This document shows positions 17,436-26,458 of a DNA stretch of 64,000 nt, piece by piece. This DNA comes from Halorubrum salinarum (lineage in GTDB: Archaea > Halobacteriota > Halobacteria > Halobacteriales > Haloferacaceae). The stretch spans positions 2,604,001 through 2,668,000 of the forward strand of contig NZ_CP053941.1 in the NCBI RefSeq assembly GCF_013267195.1, read 5' to 3'. The notes under the pieces are model-generated. The model was not told the DNA's origin, searched no databases, and saw nothing but the letters and a program-made list of their open reading frames with translations. The stretch's first letter is position 1, and the number at the start of each line of letters is the position of its first letter. Both the position numbers and the translations under genes were made by a program.

Positions 17436-18151
17436 CAGAAGTCACCCCACTCGTCGGTGGCGGTGGCGTTCCCGGGCACGGTCGCGTTCTCCTCGATAAC
17501 CGCGTACTCGGTGTCCGTCGTCCGGCACGGCGACCGCCCGCTGGAGCCGGAGCCGCGGATCCGCTCGTCGAGCGCGACCGGGAGCCGGAAAAGCAGCGCC
17601 AGCGTGACCCTGGTACCGGCCTCGCACGCCGCGTCGGGCGGTCTGAGCTCGCGACAGTACTCGTACTCGACCCGCCCCGGCTGCCACGACACCGAGTGGA
17701 TTTCGAGCCGCTGGCAGGAGCGGACGCCGGCCGGCGTGACGTACACCGTCTCCGCGTCGTAGTCGGTCTCGTCGAGGAACGCGCGGACCCGCCGCCGGTC
17801 CTCGTCGGCGACGCCCGGCGCGGCCCGGATCCGGGCGGCCCGCCCGGCCGTCGTTACGAGCTCCCTCCCGACTCCGGTGGGGCCGTCGGCGTCGTCGCCG
17901 CTCGCGTCGTCGTCCGGCGCGACGCCGCCGTCAGTTCCGTCCTCGCCGCCGCTTCCGGCCTCGACGAGAACGGGCTCCCGCCAGTCGTTCCGCACCTTCA
18001 GCACGGTCGGGTCCGTGTCGGTTCCGGGGGCGGACGACGACCGGGCGACGGGGTCGGAGTCGTCGGCCGGGTCGCCGCCGAAGCAGCCGGCGAGCGCGCC
18101 GACCGCACCGAGTGCGGCGCTACTCAGGAGGGCTCGTCGCGTGGGGGACAT
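17435..18151 (-). CDS. Tat lipoprotein, partner of the downstream lipoprotein
   Basis: A 238-residue exported protein: SPTRRALLSSAALGAVGALAGC gives both the twin-arginine motif and the lipobox. An Asp/Gly-rich linker is present near residues 65-85. The mature domain has four Cys (in SCQRLE, EYCREL, AACEAG and SPCRTT), which could form two disulphides outside the cell. The start at 18151 is preferred to the longer frame at 18178 because it places the signal normally. Coupled by TGATG to the next gene. Confidence 0.82.
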   Translation of the reverse strand: MSPTRRALLSSAALGAVGALAGCFGGDPADDSDPVARSSSAPGTDTDPTVLKVRNDWREPVLVEAGSGGEDGTDGGVAPDDDASGDDADGPTGVGRELVTTAGRAARIRAAPGVADEDRRRVRAFLDETDYDAETVYVTPAGVRSCQRLEIHSVSWQPGRVEYEYCRELRPPDAACEAGTRVTLALLFRLPVALDERIRGSGSSGRSPCRTTDTEYAVIEENATVPGNATATDEWGDF

Positions 18152-18227
18152 ACGGCCCGGTTGCGCCGGTCGGAACAAACGTCTTGTGGCGCGCGACCGC
18201 CGCCGGATCCGCCCCCGCGCCGCCGCC

Positions 18228-19340
18228 TCACTCGAAGACGGCGTCGAACGCCGACGCGCCGAGCGGGTCGAAGGTGCCGGCCGCGACGTTCTCGCGGACG
18301 TGCTCGGGGTCGGTCGTGCCGACGAGCGAGGCGGTGACGCCCGGGGCGCTCCGCGCGAAGTTGAGCGCGCGCTGGGCCGGCGTCTCCCCCGCGAGCGTCG
18401 CGTCCACGTCCGCGGGAATCGCGCCCTCGATCGCCAGGTCGCCCTGCCCGAGACTCGCGCTCGTCACCACCGAGAGCCCGGCCTCGTGAGCGAACGTGAG
18501 CGTCGAGACGGGCCCGTCCGCGTCGGCGCCGGGCGGCGCGGGCTGGTTCCGCCGGGTGAACGCGTCGGCCATCGCGACGTTGAACGGGAGCTGGACCGCC
18601 GCGAACCCGTGGTCGTCGTCGGGTCCGACCGCCTCGCCGGCCGCCTCGGCGCGGGCGAGGACCTCGGCGAGCGAGAGGTAGTCGTTGGCCCCCTGCGGCA
18701 CGCGGAAGGCGCTCCACGACGCGACGCCGTACGCGCCGACGTCGCCCGCGGCGCGCCGGCGTTCGAGGGCCTCGAAGGCGGCTTCGAGCGCGTCGTACAC
18801 CTCGGACCGCGAGCGCACGGCGAGCTGCGTCTCGGGGTTGTGGACGTAGAAGCAGTCGACGGAGTCGAGGCCGAGCCGGTCGAGCGAGCGGTCCAGCGAC
18901 CACTCCAGGTACGCCGGCGTCATCGCGTGGGCGCCGTTCGCGAGGTCGCCCGGGTCGACGATCCCCGGCTCGACGAAGCGCTCGCGGACGTAGGCGCTCG
19001 GGTCCGGAGGACGCTCGCCGTCGAACGGGAGGAAGCCGCCCTTCGTCGCGACGACGACCGACTCGCGGTCGACGGGCGCCTCGCGGAGGGCCTCGCCGAC
19101 GACGCGCTCGGCGCGCCCGCAGCGGTAGTTGGCCGCGGTGTCGGCGTGGTTTACCCCCGACCGGAGCGCCAGTCCGATCGACTCGCGGGCGGCGTCGTCG
19201 ACCGCGGGCGTCGGCTCGCCGAGGTACGTCCCGATCCCGAGGCTGGAGACGACGCCGGGGCCGAAGCGCCGGAAGTAGGTGCGCCCGAAGGCGTCGCCGA
19301 ACCGGTTCCGGTACCCCCAGAGGGCCTCGCGAGTCGCCAT
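18228..19340 (-). CDS. Aldo/keto reductase
   Basis: A 370-residue NADPH-dependent aldo/keto reductase. The catalytic tetrad is visible: D67 and Y72 in HADTAANYRCG, K100 in VVATKGG, and the His in CFYVHNPE near residue 160. LGIGTYLGEP and the C-terminal ASLVGTTDPEHVRENV (cofactor clamp) are typical. There is a longer middle section than in the shortest members. Substrate unknown. The ATG at 19340 matches the family start; the open frame beyond it overlaps the methyltransferase gene. Confidence 0.88.
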   Translation of the reverse strand: MATREALWGYRNRFGDAFGRTYFRRFGPGVVSSLGIGTYLGEPTPAVDDAARESIGLALRSGVNHADTAANYRCGRAERVVGEALREAPVDRESVVVATKGGFLPFDGERPPDPSAYVRERFVEPGIVDPGDLANGAHAMTPAYLEWSLDRSLDRLGLDSVDCFYVHNPETQLAVRSRSEVYDALEAAFEALERRRAAGDVGAYGVASWSAFRVPQGANDYLSLAEVLARAEAAGEAVGPDDDHGFAAVQLPFNVAMADAFTRRNQPAPPGADADGPVSTLTFAHEAGLSVVTSASLGQGDLAIEGAIPADVDATLAGETPAQRALNFARSAPGVTASLVGTTDPEHVRENVAAGTFDPLGASAFDAVFE

Positions 19341-19447
19341 GTGGTCGGGGTAGTCGGCTCGCGGGTAAAAGTCGCGCGGGAGGGCGGCTCGTCGCGTTCG
19401 ACAAACCGCCGCGCGAGCCGCACCGATCGGACCGCCAACGGCGCGAG

Positions 19448-20077
19448 TCAGTCGGTCACGCGGAAGGTCCGGGCGGTGTCCCTGTCGCCGCGGACCACGT
19501 CGACCTCGATCAGCCCCAGGGAGGTGAACACCTCGCCCCAGTCCCGGTAGTACAGCGGCGTCTCGTCGTCGACGTAGTTCACGTCCGGGTCGGCCGCCTC
19601 CGCCTCGCCCGCCGGCTCCTCGATCTCGGCCGTGACGAGGAGTTCGTCGGTGATCCGCGCGATCTCCTCGAAGACCCACTCGACGTCGGGGTGGAGGTGT
19701 TGGAGCGTCTCGACCGAGTACACGGCGTCGAACGCCCCGTCCTCGAACTCGCCGACGAGGTCCTCTATCGCGCCGCAGTGGAACGTCCCGTCGGCGGCCA
19801 GGTCGGGGTAGGTCTCCCGCATCGCGTCGAACGCGTCGGCGTTGATGTCGACGCCCGAGAGGTCGTCGAACCCGTGGGCGGCGAGGTGATCGAGGTGCCG
19901 CCCCGAGCCGCACCCCAGTTCGAGGACGGCCGCGTCGCGGTCGAGGTGCGCTGTCAGCGCCTCGCGGATCCGCTCGCTCGTCTCGTTCGGCCCGTAGTGC
20001 GCGTAGTAGCGCGGTGAGTATTCGCCCGCCCGGTTCGTCCACGAGTCTCGGACGGCGTTGGGTTCCACGTGTGCCAC
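19448..20077 (-). CDS. Class I SAM-dependent methyltransferase
   Basis: A 209-residue methyltransferase of the Methyltransf_11/25 kind. Motif I is VLELGCGSGRHLDHL (about residues 50-64), the ribose-binding acid is in LSGVDINADAF, and FDAVYSVETLQHLHPD is motif IV plus post-motif. The N-terminal WTNRAGEYSPRYYAHYGPNETS resembles small-molecule or quinone-type methyltransferases. GTG start at 20077. The substrate cannot be assigned from context. Confidence 0.83.
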   Translation of the reverse strand: MAHVEPNAVRDSWTNRAGEYSPRYYAHYGPNETSERIREALTAHLDRDAAVLELGCGSGRHLDHLAAHGFDDLSGVDINADAFDAMRETYPDLAADGTFHCGAIEDLVGEFEDGAFDAVYSVETLQHLHPDVEWVFEEIARITDELLVTAEIEEPAGEAEAADPDVNYVDDETPLYYRDWGEVFTSLGLIEVDVVRGDRDTARTFRVTD

Positions 20078-20199
20078 CGCGGACAGAGACCTAAAACGCC
20101 GTCGAACGGCGTCCAGGCGCGGACGCCGGCGGCGGACGTGACCCGGGAGGGCAGCAACGCCGACCGCGCCCCTGCGTCAGACGCACGCACGACGCAACG

Positions 20200-20207
20200 A
20201 CTATACG
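20200..20207 (+). promoter_or_regulatory. TATA-like box of dacZ
   Basis: ACTATACG lies about 24-31 bp before the dacZ ATG at 20231 and is the only AT-rich run in the gap. It probably drives dacZ and the MscS-like gene as one unit. Confidence 0.6.
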
Positions 20208-20230
20208 GATTCCTCGTGTCAGACGTGGTA

Positions 20231-21040
20231 ATGGCCTCGCTCACCGACCACCTGGCGGACCTCGTCGCCGATGTGGACGCGGTCCTGCTGTTCTCGCCGA
20301 CGAGTTCCTTCTACGAGCCGTTCGCGGACGACGGGACCGAGGTCGTCGTCGTCGCGCCCGACAACGACGTCGACGCCGAGACGTTCGTCGAACTGCCGCT
20401 CCCCTTCGACAACGTCAAAGACCGGATCCGGTTCGGCATCGAGGGCGCCATGGACGCGGACCTCCTCGCGGAGGGCGACGAGGTGGCCTGCGTCGCGTCG
20501 GTGTTCGACGGGGGCTCGGACGCGGTCGTCCGCGTCACCGTCGACGAGGGGATCCACACCGGCATCTACGACCTGTTCGCCAACTCCCGGGCCGAGCCGA
20601 GCGTCATCCGCGACGTGTTCGAGGTCGCGATCGAACTCGGCAAGAAGGGGCAGAAGGGCAAGCCGGTCGGCGCGCTGTTCGTCGTCGGCGACGCGGGGAA
20701 GGTGATGAACAAGTCGCGGCCGCTGTCGTACAACCCCTTCGAGAAGAGCCACGTCCACGTCGGCGACCCCATTGTGAACGTCATGCTCAAGGAGTTCTCG
20801 CGGCTGGACGGCGCGTTCGTCGTCTCCGACTCCGGGAAGATCGTCTCGGCGTACCGCTACCTCGAACCCGCGGCCGAGGGGGTCGACATCCCGAAGGGGC
20901 TCGGCGCGCGCCACATGGCGGGCGGCGCGATCACCCGCGACACCAACGCGACCGCCATCGTCCTCTCGGAGTCGGACGGGCTCGTCCGGGCGTTCAAGGC
21001 CGGCGAACTCGTCTTGGAGATCGATCCGGAGGAGTACTGA
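20231..21040 (+). CDS. dacZ: Diadenylate cyclase DacZ (c-di-AMP synthase)
   Basis: A 269-residue archaeal diadenylate cyclase, which joins two ATP into c-di-AMP. The DAC domain occupies about residues 130-265, with the DGA motif at 193-195 (SRLDGAFVVSDSG) and the RHxxA motif at 227-230 (GLGARHMAGGAITRDTNA). The N-terminal 120 residues form the pyruvate-kinase-like or regulatory half typical of DacZ. In haloarchaea c-di-AMP is essential and linked to osmotic balance. The next gene, an MscS-like channel, starts 3 bp after the stop. Confidence 0.93.
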   Translation: MASLTDHLADLVADVDAVLLFSPTSSFYEPFADDGTEVVVVAPDNDVDAETFVELPLPFDNVKDRIRFGIEGAMDADLLAEGDEVACVASVFDGGSDAVVRVTVDEGIHTGIYDLFANSRAEPSVIRDVFEVAIELGKKGQKGKPVGALFVVGDAGKVMNKSRPLSYNPFEKSHVHVGDPIVNVMLKEFSRLDGAFVVSDSGKIVSAYRYLEPAAEGVDIPKGLGARHMAGGAITRDTNATAIVLSESDGLVRAFKAGELVLEIDPEEY

Positions 21041-21043
21041 GCG

Positions 21044-21832
21044 ATGTCCGCGGCCCAGATCTCCGTCCCCGAGTTCGTCGCGAACGTCCCGTACCGGATC
21101 TGGCTGGCGCTCGGAGTGCTCGCGCTCGGGCTCGTGCTGGCGTACCTCACCGGCGTGATCAACCGCCGACTCCTCCGGCGCGCCGGCGTTCCCGAGGTGA
21201 TCGAGGGGACCGCCTTCGAGCGGACCGCCCGCGAGTTCGACACCTCGACGGTGCGGATCCTGGCGCAGCTGTCGAGCTACTTCATCCTCGCCGTCACGGT
21301 CATCGTCGCCCTGACCGTCGCGGACGTGAACTACCTCGAACAGTTCTGGTCGGGGGTCGCCGCGTTCCTCCCGCGGCTGTTCGTCGCCGTGGTCGTGTTC
21401 ATCGTCGGTATCGTCGTCGGCGACAAGGCGGAGCTGCTCGTCGCCGAGCGCCTCCGGGGAATCAAGCTCCCCGAGCTCGGCGTGCTCCCGACGCTCGTGA
21501 AGTACAGCGTCGTGTACGTCGCGACGCTCATCGCGCTCGGCCAGGTCGGCGTCCAGACGCTCGCGCTCATCGTGCTGCTCGCGGCGTACGCGTTCGCGGT
21601 CGTCCTGTTCGCCGCGCTCGCGACGAAGGACTTGGTCGCCTCGGCCGCGGCCGGCGTCTTCCTCCTCCTCCGCCAGCCGTACGGCATCGGCGACGAGGTA
21701 CGGGTCGCCGGCGAGCGCGGCGTCGTCCAGGAGGTGGACCTCTTCGTCACCCACATCGAGACGGACGGGGAGGAGCACGTCCTTCCGAACCACGCGGTGT
21801 TCCGCGAAGGGATCGTGCTGATCCGGGAGTGA
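21044..21832 (+). CDS. MscS-like small mechanosensitive channel
   Basis: A 262-residue membrane protein. Helices lie near residues 15-38, 68-92, 105-126, 148-170 and 172-205, followed by the MscS beta domain: FLLLRQPYGIGDEVRVAGERGVVQEVDLFVT then HVLPNHAVFREGIVL. The pore helix region is Ala-rich (FAALATKDLVASAAAG), as in TM3 of MscS. The C-terminal portal domain of E. coli MscS is missing. Operon with dacZ (3-bp gap) suggests a role in osmotic control tied to c-di-AMP. Confidence 0.87.
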   Translation: MSAAQISVPEFVANVPYRIWLALGVLALGLVLAYLTGVINRRLLRRAGVPEVIEGTAFERTAREFDTSTVRILAQLSSYFILAVTVIVALTVADVNYLEQFWSGVAAFLPRLFVAVVVFIVGIVVGDKAELLVAERLRGIKLPELGVLPTLVKYSVVYVATLIALGQVGVQTLALIVLLAAYAFAVVLFAALATKDLVASAAAGVFLLLRQPYGIGDEVRVAGERGVVQEVDLFVTHIETDGEEHVLPNHAVFREGIVLIRE

Positions 21833-21876
21833 CTCGCGCGGCGGCGCCGAGTTCGGAACGCACTTACCCGACTGTG

Positions 21877-21894
21877 TTTTAGGCCCGCCTAAAA
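21877..21894 (+). promoter_or_regulatory. 18-nt dyad at histidine kinase start (DtxR-type operator candidate)
   Basis: A perfect inverted repeat, TTTTAGGC-CC-GCCTAAAA, ends on the A of the ATG at 21894. A TATA-like CTTACCC lies at 21863-21869, so the dyad covers the transcription and translation start. The sequence resembles iron/manganese-responsive DtxR/IdeR-family boxes (TTAGGnnnnCCTAA type). Confidence 0.6.
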
Positions 21895-23111
21895 TGAGGC
21901 GACAGGAGGAACAGCTCGTCGGTGCCCTGTTCGACGTGTTGGTGACACAGGGGCACGACGAGGCCCGAAAGCGCCTGTTACGTGCGTACGAGTCCAGCGC
22001 GTCCGAGGGTCGCGACGAACTGATTGAACGGCTGATAACGGAGCTCGTCGCCGTGCTCAACGAGCAGCTCGGCCGCCGGGAGGGTGCCGTCGTCCTCACC
22101 GACGCGATCGAGTTCCTCTTCGACCGGCTCGTCTCCGTCGTCGAGGTCGCGCCCGTCGCCATCGTCGTCGTCGACGCAGAGGGTGCGGTCCAGCTCTGGA
22201 ACGACGGCGCCGAGCGGCTGTTCGGCTGGACGGAGTCGGACGCGCTCGGCGGTCGCCTCGTCTCGAAGGAGGCGGACGCGGGCGGGCCGTTCGGCGACTC
22301 CCTCTCGCGGCTCGAACGGGGCGAGCGACTCACGGGAGTCGAAACACGCCACCCACACCGAGACGGCTCGCTGGTGGACATCCGGTTCTGGGCGGCCCCC
22401 CTCCGCGATCGACACGACGACTTCGCCGGCGCCACGTACGTCGCGACCGACGTCGGAGAGCGGAAGCGCCGCGAACAGCGACTGACCGTGCTCAACCGTG
22501 TGTTGCGGCACAACATTCGCAACGACGTGAACGTCGTGTTGGGTCACCTCGAAGCGCTCGCGGCCGAGCGACCCGACGACGACCCGCACGTGGCGGCGAT
22601 GGAGCGGCGGCTCGCAGAGATCGTCGACCTGAGCGACGCGGCCAGACGCGCCGAGCGGCTTCAGGAGTCCGACGGCGAAGCGAGCCGGACGACATTCGAC
22701 CTGTCGGCGCTCGCCCGCGATCGAGTCCGCGAATTCGATACCGCCGTCGGCGACGCCGCGTTCAGCGTCGGGGGACCGGACGTCGTCGAGGCCGTCGCCC
22801 ACGAGCTGCTCCCGTACGCGCTCGACAACCTGCTGGAGAACGCGGTCGAGCACTGCGGACCGTCCCCCCAGGTACGCGTGGCGGTCCGGGAGGAAGGGGA
22901 CAGAGCGCTCCTCACGGTGGCGGACGACGGCCCGGGGCTCCCGGCGCACGAGCGGGAGGTGTTGACCCGCTCGGACGAGACGCAGCTCACACACAGCACC
23001 GGTATGGGGATCTGGTTGGTCCGTTGGATCGTCCGCAGCTCCGGCGGCGAGTTGCGCGTCGAGGAGAGCGAGGCCGGCGGGACCGCGATCACCGTCGTCC
23101 TCCGTCGGTGA
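21894..23111 (+). CDS. PAS-domain sensor histidine kinase
   Basis: A 405-residue soluble haloarchaeal histidine kinase. Residues 1-75 are helical; a PAS domain spans about 80-190 (APVAIVVVDAEGAVQLWNDGAERLFGW); the phospho-acceptor is H206 in NRVLRHNIRNDVNVV; the HATPase domain runs to the end, with N-box NLLENAVEH, G1 DDGPGLP and GMGIWLVRWI. There are no membrane segments, so it senses a cytoplasmic signal or works through partners. No response regulator is adjacent. A DtxR-like dyad covers its start codon, which hints at metal-dependent expression. Confidence 0.9.
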   Translation: MRRQEEQLVGALFDVLVTQGHDEARKRLLRAYESSASEGRDELIERLITELVAVLNEQLGRREGAVVLTDAIEFLFDRLVSVVEVAPVAIVVVDAEGAVQLWNDGAERLFGWTESDALGGRLVSKEADAGGPFGDSLSRLERGERLTGVETRHPHRDGSLVDIRFWAAPLRDRHDDFAGATYVATDVGERKRREQRLTVLNRVLRHNIRNDVNVVLGHLEALAAERPDDDPHVAAMERRLAEIVDLSDAARRAERLQESDGEASRTTFDLSALARDRVREFDTAVGDAAFSVGGPDVVEAVAHELLPYALDNLLENAVEHCGPSPQVRVAVREEGDRALLTVADDGPGLPAHEREVLTRSDETQLTHSTGMGIWLVRWIVRSSGGELRVEESEAGGTAITVVLRR

Positions 23112-23186
23112 TTGCGCCGCCCGGACGTTCCCACCTCGTGGGATCCGGTCTCACGATATAACTTACCAGACGATCGATACCCGCGT

Positions 23187-23849
23187 ATGAACGACGACGC
23201 CACCGCGGCCTGCGACGGCTGGGACGGCAGCGAGTGCGAGGGGACGCCCCACTGCCCCCCGCGCTGTCCGCGGTTCGTCGACAAGGAGGGCACGCGCTGG
23301 ACGATCCGCCCGGCGAGAGACGCAGACGAGCCGTTCCTCGCCGAGATGTACGACGCGTTCGACCGCGCCCACCGCGCGCAGGGCCTCCCGCCGGTGAGCC
23401 GGCGGCGCTGCGCCGACTGGGTCGAGACGATGCTCGGCGAGGCGAACAACGTCGTCGCAGAGCGGGACGGCGAGCTGCTCGGCCACGCGATGTACACGCC
23501 GACCGACGCCGCGGTCCCTGAGCTCGCGGTCTTCGTCCACCCCGCCGCGCAGGACCGCGGCGTCGGGACGGAGCTGTGTCGGCACGTGATCGCCAACGCC
23601 GCCGCAGCCGGCCGCGAGGGGCTCGAACTCCACGTCGAGACCGGCAACCGCGTCGCGCGGAGCGTCTACCGGACGGTCGGCTTCGAGGTCGCCGAGCGGC
23701 GCGGCGACCTCCGGATGGAGCTCGACCTCGACGAGCCGATCGCGACCGAGGTCCGCTGGCCGCCGCTCGCCCGCCAGGGGCCCGCGGAGCCGGCGGTCGA
23801 CCTCTCGCCCCGTGACGGCGGCCCCGGACGATCTCCGGCTGACGACTGA
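23187..23849 (+). CDS. GNAT-family acetyltransferase
   Basis: A 220-residue protein. Residues 1-40 hold a Cys-rich segment (C10, C17, C23, C27 in CDGWDGSEC and HCPPRC), possibly zinc-binding. The GNAT fold spans about 43-185; the acetyl-CoA loop is in VHPAAQDRGVGTELCRHVI, followed by GLELHVETGNRVARSVYRTVGF. A short disordered tail ends the protein. Promoter GATATAACTT is 24-32 bp before the ATG at 23187. Substrate unknown. Confidence 0.86.
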   Translation: MNDDATAACDGWDGSECEGTPHCPPRCPRFVDKEGTRWTIRPARDADEPFLAEMYDAFDRAHRAQGLPPVSRRRCADWVETMLGEANNVVAERDGELLGHAMYTPTDAAVPELAVFVHPAAQDRGVGTELCRHVIANAAAAGREGLELHVETGNRVARSVYRTVGFEVAERRGDLRMELDLDEPIATEVRWPPLARQGPAEPAVDLSPRDGGPGRSPADD

Positions 23850-23930
23850 GGCGAGGCGGCCGCCCGGCCCGCTCTCCGGACCGCCGTCACCGCAACCGTT
23901 AGGCCCCGCCGACCCCAGGGTACCGTAACC

Positions 23931-26372
23931 GTGGACGACGCCATCGAGTGGCTGCGGGACCGCCCCTTCTACGAGGGACAGATCGCCGACCACCGGCGGC
24001 TCCCGGCGCGCGAGCCCGAGTTCGGCGACGTGGACCTCGAACCCCGGCTCGCCGACGCGCTCGCCGACCGCGGGATCGACCGGCTCTACCGCCACCAGGC
24101 CGACGCGATCGGGGCCGTCCGCGACGGCGACGACGTCGTCCTCGCGACCGAGACGGCCAGCGGCAAGTCGCTCGCGTACACCGTGCCCGCGTTCGAGGCG
24201 GCGACGGACCACGGCGGGCGGACGCTCTACCTCGGGCCGCAGAACGCGCTGATCGCCGACCAGGAGGAGTCGCTGTCGGACCTCGCGGCCGACCTCGGCT
24301 TCGGCAGCCGCGTCTCGGTCGACTCCTACACCGGGCGGCTCTCGCGGTCGGAGAAGCGCGACGTGCGCGACCGCCGCCCGACCGTCCTCCTCTCGAACCC
24401 GGACATGCTCCACTACGCGCTGCTGCCGTACGCCGGGCGCCTCTGGGACTGGTTCTTCTCGTCGCTGGAGTACGTCGTGATCGACGAGGTCCACAGCTAC
24501 CGCGGCGTGTTCGGGTCGCAGGTCGCGCTGACCCTCCGCCGGCTCGCGCGGACCTGCGAGCGGTTCGGCTCGTCGCCGCAGTTCGTCTGCTGCTCGGCGA
24601 CGATCAACAACCCAGTCGACCACGTCGCGACGGTCACCGGCCGCGACCCCGAGGGGATCGCCCTCGTCGACGAGGACACCTCCGGGCGCGGGCCGCGCGA
24701 CTGGGTGCTGTGGAACCCGCCGGAGTACGACGACGACTGCCAGGAACGCGGGAGCGGCCGGCGGAAGTCGAGCCACACCGAGTCGAAGCGGCTGTTCGTC
24801 GACCTCGTGACGGCGGGCGCGCAGACCCTGGCGTTCACGCGGGCGCGACAGACCGCCGAGCAGTACGCGACCGACAGCGCGAGCGACCTCCGGGAGCGGG
24901 GCGAGCGCGACCTCGCCGGGAGGGTCGGCGCGTACCAGGCGGCGCTCACTGACGACCGGCGCCGGGAGATAGAGGCCGACCTCCACGCCGGCGACCTCCG
25001 CGGCGTCTGGTCGACGAGCGCCCTCGAACTCGGCGTCGACGTGGGCGGGCTCGACGCGGTCGTCCTCGACGGCTACCCCGGCACGCGGATGTCGGCCCAC
25101 CAGCGCGCGGGCCGGGCCGGTCGCGGCGACGACCCCGCCCTCGTGGTGATGGTCGGCGGCGAGGACCAGCTCGACCAGTACCTGATGCGGAACCCGAGCG
25201 ACTTCTTCGACGCGCCGCCCGAGGACGCGATCTGCGACCCGGAGAACGGCCAGCTCATGCCCGGCCACGTCGCCTGCGCGGCCGACGAGAACTGGCTCTC
25301 GCCCGGAGACGAGTGGTTCTTCGGCGACTCGTTCCCGGGCGTGGTGGCCGACCTCACCGACGAGGGCGTCCTGAACCGGCGCGAGGCCGCGAAGGGGACG
25401 CGCTGGGTCCACGCCGGGGGGTCGAGCCCGCAACAGTCCGTGAACCTCCGCACCGCCGAGGAGCGCGAGATATCGCTGATCGAGCGGTCGAGCGGCGAGA
25501 CGGTCGCCACGCTCGGGTTCGCCGACGCGCTCCGCGACGCCCACCCCGGCGCCATCTACCACCAGCAGGGCCGCACCTACGAGGTGGTCGACCTCGACCT
25601 CGACCGCGACGTGGCGGAGCTCCAGCAGTCGTGGGCGGACTACTACACGCAGGTGCGGTCGGACAAGGACATCGTCGTGAACGAGGACCTCGACGAGCGC
25701 GCGCTCTCGGCGCGCGAGGACGTGCCGGTCCGCTTCGCCGACGTGACGGTGACCGAGCAGATTACGGGCTTCGTCCGGAAGGACGCCGCCACGGGCGAGT
25801 CCCTCGGCGAGTCGACGCTCGACCTCCCGGAGACGACGCTGCGGACGAAGGCGCTGTACTTCCCGGTGCCCCGGGACGTCGAGCGCGAGATGCGCCGGCT
25901 CGGCGACGCGCTCGACGGCGAGGACGCGGGCGACCCCGAGGTCAGCGCCGACGGCGGCGAGCCCTCCGACGGCGCACGCGACGACGCCGACGGCGAACCG
26001 ATCCCGGGCGGCGAGTACGCGTTCAACGGCGGGATCCACGCGGCCGAACACGGGATCATCTCGCTGTTCCCGTTCCACCTGCTCTGCGACCGCGCCGACG
26101 TCGGCGGCATCTCGACGCCGCACCACCCCCACACCGAGGGGCCGGCCGTGTTCGTCTACGACGGGTACCCGGGCGGCGTCGGGCTCACTCGCCGCGGGCA
26201 CCGCCGGATCGAGGAGCTGATGACCCGGACGGCGCGGCTCATCGACACCTGCGACTGCGAGGGCGGCTGCCCGGCCTGCGTCCAGTCGCCCCACTGCGGC
26301 AACGGGAACGACCCGCTGGCGAAGGCGCCCGCCGTCCGCCTGCTCGAATCGCTGACTGGCGAGGCGGACTGA
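23931..26372 (+). CDS. MrfA/Hrq1-type DEAD/DEAH helicase with DUF1998 domain
   Basis: An 813-residue SF2 helicase. The Q-like LYRHQADAIGAV, Walker A TETASGKSLAY, VVIDEVHSY (DEVH box) and CCSATINNP (motif III) form RecA domain 1; VWSTSALELGVDVGGLDAV and HQRAGRAGRGDD (motifs V, VI) form domain 2. The C-terminal MZB/DUF1998 domain carries CDCEGGCPACVQSPHCGNGN, the four-Cys zinc site of MrfA and Hrq1. Such enzymes unwind 3'-tailed DNA in repair of crosslinks and mitomycin damage. No MrfB nuclease is next to it. GTG start at 23931. Confidence 0.9.
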   Translation: MDDAIEWLRDRPFYEGQIADHRRLPAREPEFGDVDLEPRLADALADRGIDRLYRHQADAIGAVRDGDDVVLATETASGKSLAYTVPAFEAATDHGGRTLYLGPQNALIADQEESLSDLAADLGFGSRVSVDSYTGRLSRSEKRDVRDRRPTVLLSNPDMLHYALLPYAGRLWDWFFSSLEYVVIDEVHSYRGVFGSQVALTLRRLARTCERFGSSPQFVCCSATINNPVDHVATVTGRDPEGIALVDEDTSGRGPRDWVLWNPPEYDDDCQERGSGRRKSSHTESKRLFVDLVTAGAQTLAFTRARQTAEQYATDSASDLRERGERDLAGRVGAYQAALTDDRRREIEADLHAGDLRGVWSTSALELGVDVGGLDAVVLDGYPGTRMSAHQRAGRAGRGDDPALVVMVGGEDQLDQYLMRNPSDFFDAPPEDAICDPENGQLMPGHVACAADENWLSPGDEWFFGDSFPGVVADLTDEGVLNRREAAKGTRWVHAGGSSPQQSVNLRTAEEREISLIERSSGETVATLGFADALRDAHPGAIYHQQGRTYEVVDLDLDRDVAELQQSWADYYTQVRSDKDIVVNEDLDERALSAREDVPVRFADVTVTEQITGFVRKDAATGESLGESTLDLPETTLRTKALYFPVPRDVEREMRRLGDALDGEDAGDPEVSADGGEPSDGARDDADGEPIPGGEYAFNGGIHAAEHGIISLFPFHLLCDRADVGGISTPHHPHTEGPAVFVYDGYPGGVGLTRRGHRRIEELMTRTARLIDTCDCEGGCPACVQSPHCGNGNDPLAKAPAVRLLESLTGEAD

Positions 26373-26458
26373 CGGGGCGGGCGGGCCGCCCGGACTTCTC
26401 CCGTCCACCTCACAGCGCACCCAAAGTGACTTGCCCGCGGGCGTCGAGCGTTCCGTCG

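Noticed and set aside
23163-26420. A 1085-codon minus-strand open frame opposite the GNAT and helicase genes
   Set aside because: Composition typical of antisense frames in GC-rich DNA; the plus-strand helicase has every expected motif.
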